DNA from: Burkholderia pyrrocinia | Lineage (GTDB): Bacteria; Pseudomonadota; Gammaproteobacteria; Burkholderiales; Burkholderiaceae | Reading direction: 5' to 3' | NCBI RefSeq assembly: GCF_018417535.1 | Contig: NZ_CP070977.1 | Coordinates: 496,001-560,000 of the forward strand | Length of the DNA: 64,000 bases | In this document: piece after piece, positions 1 through 8,085 of the stretch | Numbering within the stretch: the first letter of the stretch is position 1 | How the letters are laid out: each line of letters begins with the position of its first letter | The notes under the pieces: generated by a model | Told to the model about the DNA's origin: nothing | Seen by the model: only the letters and a program-made list of their open reading frames with translations | Database searches by the model: none | Program-made: the position numbers and the translations under genes

Positions 1-474
1 GGTGATCTTTCATTTATCGTTCAGCAATATGATGAAGGAGTGTCAGGTGGCCATTTCTCTGGGCAGCCTCATGTATCTACATCGCGCATGTGGCAAGAGT
101 GGCTGACAAAGCGTTGCATGGTTCGGCAGTGTTTTCGGCCGGATGGAACATACTTTGTTGAACCTGTTTCAATTACGACGTTGCTGGCAGAAGAAAACGG
201 AAAGCCTGTCGGGCTATTGCTCTCGTCGCCAGAAACGCCTCCTGATACATCTAGTATCGAGATTTATATGCTCAGTGTATCTAAGTTCGCCCGGCAGCGT
301 GGTGTCGCGTCGTCAATGATTCAGTTTGAAGAGGGGCGGCATGTGAAAGGAACCAGTTTTTATGCTCGATGCTATAGAAAATCAACGTGGGCAATTAATT
401 TGTTTAGAAAGCATGGTTATCGTATCGAGCGTATATCCCTCAATTTGGGTATGCATTATCTAAAAAAACCTTGA
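1..474 (+). CDS. GNAT-family N-acetyltransferase, 5' end outside the window
   Basis: The reading frame is open from base 1 to a stop at 472-474 (157 residues visible), so the gene probably begins upstream; a GTG at 40 abuts an AAGGA with no spacing and is a poor start. The C-terminal half has GNAT hallmarks: a beta strand SIEIYMLSV, then RQRGVASSMI matching the acetyl-CoA-binding R/Q-x-x-G-x-G/A signature, and NLFRKHGYRI, the usual 'alone/F-x-k-x-G-F' ending. Substrate is unknown. Codon use is visibly more AT-rich than in the chromosome to the right, matching its position inside the island that ends at 4200. It could be an accessory or toxin-type acetyltransferase, but no antitoxin is visible. 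Confidence 0.6.
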   Translation, partial: GDLSFIVQQYDEGVSGGHFSGQPHVSTSRMWQEWLTKRCMVRQCFRPDGTYFVEPVSITTLLAEENGKPVGLLLSSPETPPDTSSIEIYMLSVSKFARQRGVASSMIQFEEGRHVKGTSFYARCYRKSTWAINLFRKHGYRIERISLNLGMHYLKKP

Positions 475-777
475 ATGGGAGGGGCGAGCCTAAGTGCGGA
501 GAATTTTGGTGGTGTAAGGAAATCGTCAATCATCAATGAGAATCTCTCCGATCTTTTGTGTGCGAGGTATAAATTTATGACCGAGGAGGGCTTTTATGCC
601 ACGTAAGCGTGAGGATGAAGTGACGATCGAACCGAATCATGCTTGAGCATGGTTCTATGAGTGATCAAGTAACTGGTGTCTAGGATGCTGGCCTGAGAGA
701 CGAGCAACTCACTAGTAACCATCATTGCTCTTGACAATTGGCGGCGCCAGTTCGACCATGGCTGCTTGCTGAAAACG
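475..777. other. Intergenic stretch with a broken frame
   Basis: No intact gene is visible between the GNAT protein and the OLD nuclease. It holds a short frame with a good ribosome binding site (listed separately) and an imperfect hairpin at 629-655 (GAAC / GTTC outside CATGC / GCATG). The OLD frame also stays open upstream to 697 without a start codon or Shine-Dalgarno. TATAAA at 568-573 has no matching -35. The mix looks like a rearrangement junction inside the island. Confidence 0.4.
596..646 (+). pseudogene. Short truncated reading frame (16 codons)
   Basis: ATG at 596 is preceded by a near-perfect Shine-Dalgarno AGGAGG at 584-589 with 6-nt spacing, but the frame (MPRKREDEVTIEPNHA) stops at 644-646. 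Such strong initiation before so short a frame suggests the 5' end of a gene whose body was lost. A genuine leader or micro-peptide cannot be excluded. I do not recognise the peptide. Confidence 0.3.
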
Positions 778-2718
778 ATGAACATTCCCGGGGGAAATGT
801 GACCACGCGATCAAAGCTCGTGCGCATGACAGTGCGCAATATCGGTTGCATCGGAAACGAAGGCATCACGGTTGAACTCGACGACATTGTTTGTCTTGTT
901 GGCCGGAACAATTCCGGAAAATCCACCATACTTCGAGCGTATGAGCTGGCGAAGGGAGCGCAGTCGTTTGATATAGCACGTGATCGATGTCAGTCCGCCG
1001 CTGATGATCAACCATCAGAGATAGAACTTGAGGCTCATATTCCTAAGAATATCGGGAATGTTCACGAGAAGTGGAAAATAGAAAGGGACGCGTTGCTGAT
1101 AGTCCGAAGCCGCTGGCAATGGGCGGCGCCGGATTTTCAGCGCTCACGATCTACTTGGGACCCGGAGATTGACAATTGGGCAGAGGACGGAAAGGCCGGT
1201 GGTGCAGACCCGGTTTTCAACTCAAGGTTGCCACGTGTACTTCGGATTGGATCGTTGGACGACGCGGAGAGTACGGAAAGCAAGCTCTTGACTCTTGCAT
1301 TGACACCTCTCCTTGCCGTTATTGAGCAAGAGCGAGCTGCCTCAGACTCGCCTTTGGCGAAGGCGCTTGCATCCGTGATTGCGCACATCAATGGATTGAG
1401 CGCCGATCATCAGGATCATTTCAACAAGATCGCCGAGAAGGTTACAGAAGGGTTTAAGGGGATTTTTCCGAAACTCGATGTGCGATTGAATATCGCTGCT
1501 GCACCTTGGGCACCCAAGATTGAAGGGCTAGTCAAGGAAGGATCTGGTCTCCGAATCAAGGACGGAAAAGCTGACACATCGTTGGTTCAGCAAGGCACTG
1601 GTGCACAGCGAGCACTTTTTTGGGCCATGCTTCAGGTGCATAACGAACTGACGAGAGATAGAGAGCTTCGAGAAGCACATGGTAAAAGGCTAGCAAAGGA
1701 ACTCGCTGACGAAAAGAAGGCGCAGCAAAAGGCCGGAGCGAACCTCGATAAACTGGCTGAAATTGAAGCTCGGATAGCCGCCTTTAACGATGGCGGCGCT
1801 ATCCCGGAAAGTCCGGACGATCCCGCATTTCCGGGCTATCTGTTGCTGATTGACGAGCCAGAGAACGCACTTCATCCAATGGCAGCCCGCGCAGCACAGC
1901 GACACCTTTATAAGCTTGCGGAGAGCGCGGACTGGCAGGTGATGATGACTACTCACTCCCCGTATTTTATTAACCCTCTCGTCGACCATACGACGATTAT
2001 CCGACTGGAGCGTGGGGGGGAGGATAATGGGGGAGTGATCACCCCCAAGACCTACCGCTCGGACTTTATAGAGTTCCAAGGGGACGAAAAGAAGAGGCTG
2101 CAGGCGCTTCAACACGTGGACCCAAGCTTGGCCGAAATATTTTTCGGATCATATCCTATCGTCGTCGAGGGCGATACGGAGCACGCAGCCTTCATCGCGT
2201 CGATACTGGAACGTCAACATGACCATATCGATCGGGTTACCGTCGTGCGAGCGCGTGGGAAGGCGATTCTTGTGCCTCTTATTCGAGTTCTTACCCATTT
2301 CAAGATGGATTTCGGCGTCGTCCACGATGCTGATCCACCATTTAAACGCGACGGTACTGCAAACGGAATGTGGTCAGAAAACGCGAAGATTCGCGACGAG
2401 ATTCTGAAGGCTCGTGCCGCCAACGTTGCTGTCCGACATCGGGTGAGTGTGCCAGATTTTGAGCGGTACCTGGGGGGAGACGAAGTTTCGAAAGATAAGC
2501 CACTCAATGCGTACCTTGCTATCAAAGAAGACGGCGCGCTTGGTGCAAAAGTTCAGGGCCTTTTGTCGGACCTGTTGAATAGCGCTCAGCATGAACCTTT
2601 TGCCAACGCCGTGTTCGCATCCAGTGACGAGTATATGGAGAGGTTGAAGGGTGCAGTGGACGCGTGGGCAACTGCCAATGGTTTGGCCGATCGGTCGCGC
2701 TTCAAAGGGACCGCATAG
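778..2718 (+). CDS. OLD-family ATP-dependent endonuclease (AAA ATPase plus Toprim)
   Basis: A 646-residue protein in the overcoming-lysogenization-defect family. From the ATG at 778: Walker A GRNNSGKS at about 42-49, an ABC-like signature QQGTGAQRALF near 271-281, Walker B YLLLIDEPENALHP near 354-367 and an H-loop TTHSP near 391. The C-terminal Toprim domain has its conserved Glu in PIVVEGDTE (about 464), the D-x-D in VVHDADP (about 517/519) and a following PDFERYL. The SMC-like ATPase drives a metal-dependent nuclease; relatives defend against phages. No UvrD-type helicase follows, so this looks like a solitary class 1 OLD rather than a two-gene Gabija pair. TTG at 766 is an alternative start; neither start has a clear Shine-Dalgarno. 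It lies in the low-GC island next to the integrase. Confidence 0.82.
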   Translation: MNIPGGNVTTRSKLVRMTVRNIGCIGNEGITVELDDIVCLVGRNNSGKSTILRAYELAKGAQSFDIARDRCQSAADDQPSEIELEAHIPKNIGNVHEKWKIERDALLIVRSRWQWAAPDFQRSRSTWDPEIDNWAEDGKAGGADPVFNSRLPRVLRIGSLDDAESTESKLLTLALTPLLAVIEQERAASDSPLAKALASVIAHINGLSADHQDHFNKIAEKVTEGFKGIFPKLDVRLNIAAAPWAPKIEGLVKEGSGLRIKDGKADTSLVQQGTGAQRALFWAMLQVHNELTRDRELREAHGKRLAKELADEKKAQQKAGANLDKLAEIEARIAAFNDGGAIPESPDDPAFPGYLLLIDEPENALHPMAARAAQRHLYKLAESADWQVMMTTHSPYFINPLVDHTTIIRLERGGEDNGGVITPKTYRSDFIEFQGDEKKRLQALQHVDPSLAEIFFGSYPIVVEGDTEHAAFIASILERQHDHIDRVTVVRARGKAILVPLIRVLTHFKMDFGVVHDADPPFKRDGTANGMWSENAKIRDEILKARAANVAVRHRVSVPDFERYLGGDEVSKDKPLNAYLAIKEDGALGAKVQGLLSDLLNSAQHEPFANAVFASSDEYMERLKGAVDAWATANGLADRSRFKGTA

Positions 2719-2844
2719 CTCGGTCCACAATGTGCGCAGTAAACAGTTACTTCTATATCGAAGCTGGCACCCATGGAGCATGTTGATGCTGCACGTGGCC
2801 AACGTGTCACGTACAGGTCGGTATGCCTACATCTTCCGGCAGTG

Positions 2845-4035
2845 TCAATTGGAATAAACGTGCTGCGCCCATGCTTCCATGAGTGGACGTCGCTGTTCTA
2901 ACAGATCGGTGCGGTGGTACGCAGCTTCGACCTTGTTCGCAACGGTATGAGCGAGCGCGCGCTCGGCGAGGTCTCGTGCGTATCCGTGTTCGCTAGCCCA
3001 ATCCCGAAAGCTGGACCGGAAGCCGTGGGCGGTTGCGAATCGGCTGGGAGTATCGCTCTCTGCTTTAACGCGGCGAAGCAGTGCCGTCAGCGTCATATCG
3101 CTCAATACCTTCTCGCGCGGGGACGGAAAGACGAGGGTATCGTGTAACTGATGCTCCCTGATGGTTTTGACGAGTAGCAGTGCGTATTGCGAAAGTGGAA
3201 CCCGGTGCGGTTCTTTGGCCTTCATGCGAGCGGCCGGAATGTTCCAGATACCTGCATGCAAATCGAATTCATCCCAAATCGCACCTCGAACCTCGCCACT
3301 ACGAGTCGCCGTTAGAATTAGAAATAGGAGGGCGGCACGGGTGCTGTCGCCGGCCTTGTGCTCGGCAAGATTGGTAGCGACGAATTTGGGCACTTGCTGC
3401 CACGGCATTGCTGGTTGGTGCTCCGGCTTTCCAGACTGTTTGGGCAGCAGATGATCCACGACGCTAATCGGATTGGCGGCAATATGACCGTGTGCCCACG
3501 CCCATTGCATGACGGCATGCATTCTCTGCCGGGTGCGGCTGGCCGTTTCCGCCTTCGTCAGCCAGATTGGGCGAAGCACGTCTGCACAGTTTCCCGGGGT
3601 GATTGCTTCGAGCTTGCGGTTTCCCAGTTTGGGGAAGACGTAAGTTTCGAGCGTGCTGATCCATTGAGCTGCGTGCTTCTCGTTCTTCCAGCCGGGCTTG
3701 AGTTCCTCATGAACCTTTCGCGCGGCTTTCTCGAACGTAAGGGCGGCTGCTGCGACTGTGGCAGCCTCACGCTCGCGGTTACGCTGATCGATCGGATCTT
3801 CGCCATTGTCGATGAGCTTCCGCATGGCAAGCGCCTTTTCGCGGGCTTCGGCGATCGACGTTTCGGGATAGGCGCCGAGGCCGGCGTCGCGTCGCTTGCC
3901 CGTCACCGGGCTGGTGAAGCGCAAGGTCCATTTGCATCCAGATTTGGACGGAGTCAGAAGCGGTCCTGTGACCTTTCCATCAAAGACTGGCTTGTCGTCC
4001 GGCTTCAGTGCTTTTGCTTGTTTGTCGGTTAGCAT
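2845..4035 (-). CDS. P4-type tyrosine site-specific integrase
   Basis: A 396-residue tyrosine recombinase of the P4/DUF4102 group that inserts elements into tRNA genes. The N-terminal arm-binding domain (about 1-90) begins LTDKQAKALKP, typical of this group, and a SAM-like core-binding domain follows (about 95-190). The catalytic set is complete: R245 in TATRSGE, H337-x-x-R340 in AHGFRSS, H363 in LAHT and nucleophile Y373 in AAYHRTD. Length is normal. Its start lies about 150 bp from the tRNA-like attachment core at 4186-4200, the usual position for an island integrase, so it is the likely enzyme for this island and appears intact. Confidence 0.95.
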   Translation of the reverse strand: MLTDKQAKALKPDDKPVFDGKVTGPLLTPSKSGCKWTLRFTSPVTGKRRDAGLGAYPETSIAEAREKALAMRKLIDNGEDPIDQRNREREAATVAAAALTFEKAARKVHEELKPGWKNEKHAAQWISTLETYVFPKLGNRKLEAITPGNCADVLRPIWLTKAETASRTRQRMHAVMQWAWAHGHIAANPISVVDHLLPKQSGKPEHQPAMPWQQVPKFVATNLAEHKAGDSTRAALLFLILTATRSGEVRGAIWDEFDLHAGIWNIPAARMKAKEPHRVPLSQYALLLVKTIREHQLHDTLVFPSPREKVLSDMTLTALLRRVKAESDTPSRFATAHGFRSSFRDWASEHGYARDLAERALAHTVANKVEAAYHRTDLLEQRRPLMEAWAQHVYSN

Positions 4036-4185
4036 TGATTCTCTAGCCCATCATTCAGCCCATCAGCAAACGCTGGATGGGGTTGGAAGGTGCTAGCGTA
4101 AATTGGATGTCTGGATAGTGCAAGTGCTTGAATTTATGGAAGATGTTTGGATGGAAATGGATCGGCTTGGGCTTGGGTTTGGCAG

Positions 4186-4200
4186 CCTCCGTCTCCGCCA
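4186..4200 (+). repeat. Candidate attR: 3'-terminal copy of a tRNA gene
   Basis: CCTCCGTCTCCGCCA reads as the 3' end of a class II tRNA: T-stem remnant, acceptor strand CGTCTCC, discriminator G and CCA. An acceptor of this sequence would pair with a GGAGACG 5' end, as in many tRNA-Ser genes. No D- or anticodon arm lies upstream, so this is only the fragment restored by integration. The intact tRNA should be at the island's other end, left of this window, on the plus strand. Confidence 0.6.
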
Positions 4201-4211
4201 AAAGCGGTGAC

Positions 4212-4250
4212 AAAGCCCCGCAAGTTCTCGGACTTGCGGGGCTTTTTCTT
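4212..4250 (+). terminator. Rho-independent terminator, probably of the displaced tRNA
   Basis: A 14-bp perfect stem (4212-4225 with 4232-4245) encloses a six-base loop and is followed by TTTTTCTTTTTC. It lies 11 bp after the CCA of the tRNA fragment, where a tRNA terminator would be, and no plus-strand gene of its own precedes it. It also shields the glycosyltransferase from island transcription. Confidence 0.8.
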
Positions 4251-4399
4251 TTTCCGGCGCACCACGCGCAAAACATTCGATTCTGCCGGATCGCATCTGC
4301 GGACGGACTCGGTCGGGACAGCAAATCAAGCAATGAGTGCTCGACTTGAGCGGCGGTAATGCGCTACATATCGCGTATCGCTTGGCGCGACTCAAGGTG

Positions 4400-5788
4400 A
4401 TGCTCTTGGCAAGCCCGCATTCCGTTCTGACTGTCCTCTCTCATCGACCTGTCGACGGACTGGTCGACAACCACGACCGTTACGCGCGGCTGCACGGCTA
4501 CCGGCACGCGACGGTCGACGGCACGCACGTGTATGGCGAGCGCCAGCAGGTCCTGCACAAGTACCACGCGATCATCGCGCAACTCGTCGCGATGGAGCCG
4601 GGCGCATTGCTGCTCGTGCTCGATCCGTTCTCCGTCGTGTTCGACCCGCACACGCTGCCGGACGTCGCACGCGGTTACGATGCGATCGTCACCACGCAGA
4701 CGCCGACGTCGGCGCTGCCCGCCGCAAGCGGGATGATCTTCCGCAACGTGCCCGACGTGCGGGAGCGGTTGCGCAAGCTGGTGGTCGAGTTCGGCGCGTG
4801 GGCGATGCGCCTTCCGGAGCGGCAACACGCGTGCGAGGCGACGCTGCTTGCGGAGTACTTCCCGCCGCTGCCGTTCGACGTGCCGCTCGCGAACGGCTAT
4901 TTCGCATCAGCCCAGACGGTCTGGAGCGACGGGATCGCGATCGATTCGATCGCCGGCGCTCGGCCGCTCGTGGCGCACCAGGCGCCCGAGTGGCGGCAGG
5001 TGGAGGGCGTCTGGGCGCCGGCTGCCGACTACGACTTCCGCTATGTGGTGGCGCTCGTCGACGATGCCGAACGGTACCAGCGCGGCGATCGCCCGCACGC
5101 AATGGACGACTGGCGTGCCGCGCAGCAGCGAACGCGCGACGCGGAGCGGCATGTGAATCCGCAGGCGCGTGTTGCGTTCGTGAGCCTGCATACATCGCAT
5201 ATCGCGGGCTACGGCGACCTGCACGAGGAGAACTTCGTTCGCTACTGCACGCGGCACGGTTATGCGTACCACGGGTATCGCGAGGCGCCGGCATTCCTGC
5301 CGGGCGGCATCGATGCGAACTGGGCGAAGCTGCATCTGATTCGCGAACATCTGCCGCATCACGCGTTCGTGTTCTGGGTCGATGCGGACATCCTGGCGAT
5401 CGATCAGAGTCAGTCCGTCGACAACACGATCGACGGCCGCGACTTCGTGATCGGGACCGATCACACGGCCTGGGCGATCAACTCGTGCATGATCGGCGTG
5501 CGCAACGTGGCGCCGATGCGCGATCTGGTCGAGCGCATCTGCGCGCGCATCGAGAGTTTCGGCGATCGTTCGTCGGTCTACGCGAGCGGTGGCGACCAGC
5601 AGGCGATCTATGTGGAGCTGCTGCAGTCCGGCATGATCGATGCGCGCCATATCGTCGATGCGATGACGCTCGCGTCATCGCCGGTCTATGCCACGCGCGA
5701 CAGCCGCTTCGTCCATTTTCCCGCGCAACACGACCACTATCGCGCGGTGACGATGCGCGTATGGGACCGTCTGAGTCATCAGCGTTAG
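4400..5788 (+). CDS. Glycosyltransferase with two GT-A-like halves
   Basis: A 462-residue protein resembling GMA12/MNN10-type (GT34-like) galactosyltransferases. The C-terminal half (about 255-462) carries the nucleotide-sugar/metal DxD in FVFWVDADIL (328-330), preceded by ENFVRYCTRHGYAY and WAKLHLI and followed by a FVIGTDHTAW strand and HFPAQHDHYR. The N-terminal half repeats the layout (NHDRYARLHGYRH, KYHAIIAQL, LLLVLDPFSVVFD, DAIVTTQTP), but its DxD position reads DPF. This suggests an internal duplication with a catalytically dead first copy. ATG 4400 is preferred over GTG 4337 because it follows AAGG and matches the start of homology. It is the first chromosomal gene beside the island; donor and acceptor are unknown. 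Confidence 0.65.
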   Translation: MLLASPHSVLTVLSHRPVDGLVDNHDRYARLHGYRHATVDGTHVYGERQQVLHKYHAIIAQLVAMEPGALLLVLDPFSVVFDPHTLPDVARGYDAIVTTQTPTSALPAASGMIFRNVPDVRERLRKLVVEFGAWAMRLPERQHACEATLLAEYFPPLPFDVPLANGYFASAQTVWSDGIAIDSIAGARPLVAHQAPEWRQVEGVWAPAADYDFRYVVALVDDAERYQRGDRPHAMDDWRAAQQRTRDAERHVNPQARVAFVSLHTSHIAGYGDLHEENFVRYCTRHGYAYHGYREAPAFLPGGIDANWAKLHLIREHLPHHAFVFWVDADILAIDQSQSVDNTIDGRDFVIGTDHTAWAINSCMIGVRNVAPMRDLVERICARIESFGDRSSVYASGGDQQAIYVELLQSGMIDARHIVDAMTLASSPVYATRDSRFVHFPAQHDHYRAVTMRVWDRLSHQR

Positions 5789-6285
5789 CGGCCGGGAACA
5801 TGAAGGATGCGGCGCCTGCCGCGACGCCGAACGGCGGAGCGGTCATTCGCTCGACATGCATCGAGCAAGATCAATAGAAATACAAATGAAAGTATTGATG
5901 TAAGGCTGGAGGCACCGCGCGATCGCCATTCTGCACAGCATCAACCATCGTGCTCCGGCCCTCCGAAATGAAGCGCCGACGTCAAAATTGCGGCGCTGCG
6001 TCGATTTTGTCGGTGTTCCTCTCCGCGCAATACAAAAAATTACCCATAAAAATCAGCATTCTGCGCCTGCGCCGAAAATCGACGCTCTGCTGCGCTGCAG
6101 AAAATAATCAATCGCCTTATGCTGGTTAACCCGATTGCGCTTGAGCGGCATCAAGTTTTCCCGTGATGCCGTTTTACATTTTGCCGACACTAGCGATTCA
6201 CGAAATCTATCTGTCGATTTGATTTCGTTCCTTTCGTCTCGCCTGTCCCCAATGCAGTGCGCGACCTCCTCAAGGCCTTGTTGAC
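5789..6285. other. AT-rich intergenic region upstream of the nuoM-like gene
   Basis: About 500 bp with no supportable gene. Base composition drops well below the flanking genes between about 5870 and 6240, typical of a promoter region. A hairpin at 6146-6171 (CGGCATCA / TGATGCCG, ten-base loop) is followed by TTTTACATTTT and could be a weak terminator or leader structure. No convincing -35/-10 pair stands out. Confidence 0.4.
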
Positions 6286-7815
6286 ATGCATGATTTTCCC
6301 TTCCTGAGCCTGGCCATCTGGGTTCCGATCCTGTTTGGCGCGTGCCTGCTGCGCGCCGGTTCCGACCTTCATCCACGCCGGACGCGCCTGATTGCGCTTG
6401 TCGGCGCGCTCGCGGGGCTGGCCGTCGTCGTCCCGCTGGTCGCCGGTTTCGACGCGCATTCGGCCGCGATGCAGTTCGTCGAAAGCCGCAACTGGCTGGC
6501 GGCGTTCAATTCGGGATGGCGGGTCGGCATCGACGGCGCGTCGCTGTGGCTCGTTGTGCTGACCGCATTCACGACGCTCGTGGTGGTGGTCGCGTCGTGG
6601 GAGTCGGTCACGGTGCGCGTCGCGCAGTACTACGCGTCGTTCCTGATCCTGTCGGGGCTGATGGTCGGCGTGTTCGTCGCACAGGACGGGCTGCTGTTCT
6701 TCATCTTCTTCGAGGCGACGCTGATCCCGCTTTACCTGCTGATCGGCACGTGGGGGCGCGAGCGCCGCGTGTACGCGGCCGTGAAGTTCTTCTTCATCTC
6801 GTTCGCCGGCTCGCTGTTGCTGTTGATGGCGATGCTGTACCTGTACGCGCAATCGCATACGTTCGACATGGCCGTGTGGCGCACGCTGCAGCTCGGTTTC
6901 GCACCGCAGTTGCTGGTGTTCCTCGGCTTCTTCGCCGCGTTCGCGGTCAAGGTGCCGATGTGGCCGGTCCACACGTGGCTGAGCGACGTGTACACGGACG
7001 GCCCGACGGGCGCCGCGCTGATGCTCGCGATGCTCAAGCTCGGCGGCTACGGGTTCCTGCGCTTCGCGCTGCCGATCACGCCGGACGCAAGCCACTTCTT
7101 CGCGCCGGCCGTGATCGCGCTGTCGCTGTTCGCGATCGTCTATGCGAGCCTGATTGCGCTCGCGCAGACCGATCTCGGCAAGCTGCTCGCGTACTCGACG
7201 GTCGCGCACATGGGGATCGTCACGCTCGGGCTGTTCCTGTTCAACCGGATCGGCGTCGAAGGCGCGATCGTGCAGCTCGTGTCGTACGGCTTCGTCGCGG
7301 GCGCAATGCTGCTGTGCGTGAACGTGCTCGTCGATCGCACGAAGCAGCGCGAGATCGCCGCGTACGGCGGTGTGGCGGGCGTGATGCCGCGTTTCGCGAC
7401 CTTCACGCTGCTGTTCGCGATGGCCAACGTCGGCCTGCCGGGCACGTCAGGGTTCGTCGGCGAGTTCATGGTGATCATGGGCGCGATCCGTTTCAACTTC
7501 TGGATCGGCGCAATCGCGGCGCTGACGCTGATCCTCAGCGCGTCGTACACGCTGTGGATGCTCAAGCGCGTCGTGTTCGGCAAGGTCGCGAGCCAGCGGA
7601 TCGCGAAGCTCGCCGACCTGAACCGTCGCGAGATCGCGATGTTCGCGTCGCTCGCGCTGATCGTGCTGGCGGTCGGCATCGATCCGAAACCGTTCACCGA
7701 CGCGATCGATCCGACCGTCGGCAAGCTGATCGACGAAGCCAGCCATTCGAAGGTGCCGGCAGCGGACGGCCCCGTGCAGGCGCAGCCGTCGTACATGGCC
7801 TCGACGCACGGCTGA
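6286..7815 (+). CDS. Orphan NuoM-like proton-translocating (antiporter-type) membrane subunit
   Basis: A 509-residue polytopic membrane protein of the NADH-quinone oxidoreductase chain 4 / Mrp antiporter family, of normal NuoM length. It keeps the functional residues of the channel: the TM5 glutamate in LLFFIFFEATLIPLYL, the lysine in FAVKVPMWPVHTWLSDVY, and LLAYSTVAHMG. No other complex I gene is nearby. It stands alone about 270 bp upstream of cyoA on the same strand, so it may be an ion-translocating accessory linked to the terminal oxidase or part of a two-subunit transport complex whose partner is elsewhere. Start ATG 6286 is supported by the Met-His-Asp-Phe opening into TM1; the ribosome binding site is weak. 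Confidence 0.85.
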   Translation: MHDFPFLSLAIWVPILFGACLLRAGSDLHPRRTRLIALVGALAGLAVVVPLVAGFDAHSAAMQFVESRNWLAAFNSGWRVGIDGASLWLVVLTAFTTLVVVVASWESVTVRVAQYYASFLILSGLMVGVFVAQDGLLFFIFFEATLIPLYLLIGTWGRERRVYAAVKFFFISFAGSLLLLMAMLYLYAQSHTFDMAVWRTLQLGFAPQLLVFLGFFAAFAVKVPMWPVHTWLSDVYTDGPTGAALMLAMLKLGGYGFLRFALPITPDASHFFAPAVIALSLFAIVYASLIALAQTDLGKLLAYSTVAHMGIVTLGLFLFNRIGVEGAIVQLVSYGFVAGAMLLCVNVLVDRTKQREIAAYGGVAGVMPRFATFTLLFAMANVGLPGTSGFVGEFMVIMGAIRFNFWIGAIAALTLILSASYTLWMLKRVVFGKVASQRIAKLADLNRREIAMFASLALIVLAVGIDPKPFTDAIDPTVGKLIDEASHSKVPAADGPVQAQPSYMASTHG

Positions 7816-7987
7816 TCGCGGCACGCCGCGAGAGCGGGGCGCATCGCACGGCGATACGGTCGTTGCGCACACATCGATCGCGGTCCGGCGCATGCGGCGC
7901 CGGGTCCGCTTCCGGCTGCGTGAAATTGCCCCGCGACAATGTGTCTCACGGCAGATTTTGCAATGATGATTTGCCGCATCCACCGGT

Positions 7988-8015
7988 TTTTCATCGCACT
8001 TGCGCGACGTATGAT
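7988..8015 (+). promoter_or_regulatory. Possible sigma-70 promoter for cyoABCD
   Basis: TTTTCA (7988-7993) and TATGAT (8010-8015) are 16 bp apart, about 70 bp before cyoA. The -10 matches five of six bases and the -35 four of six. It lies in a 270-bp gap of lower GC content that would allow the oxidase genes to be transcribed separately from the nuoM-like gene. Confidence 0.35.
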
Positions 8016-8085
8016 TCGGCCAATTTCGTGGATCGAATGCGCATCGGGCATACGCAAACGGATTCAATGACCCTCGGGCTGTGTG

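Larger units (their letters stand above)
4036..4399. other. Island right end and attachment region
   Basis: No gene is supported here. From left to right it holds the upstream region of the integrase (read leftwards), the tRNA 3'-end copy at 4186-4200, a strong terminator at 4212-4250 and about 150 bp leading into the glycosyltransferase. Base composition moves from AT-richer (4040-4170) to GC-rich after the terminator, consistent with crossing from island to chromosome. Confidence 0.6.

Noticed and set aside
778..2718. Gabija system (GajA plus GajB)
   Set aside because: The nuclease fits the GajA-like class, but no helicase gene follows within the island; the next gene is the integrase on the other strand.
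4128..4359. Small coding frames around the attachment site
   Set aside because: They run through the tRNA fragment and the terminator and show no conserved composition.
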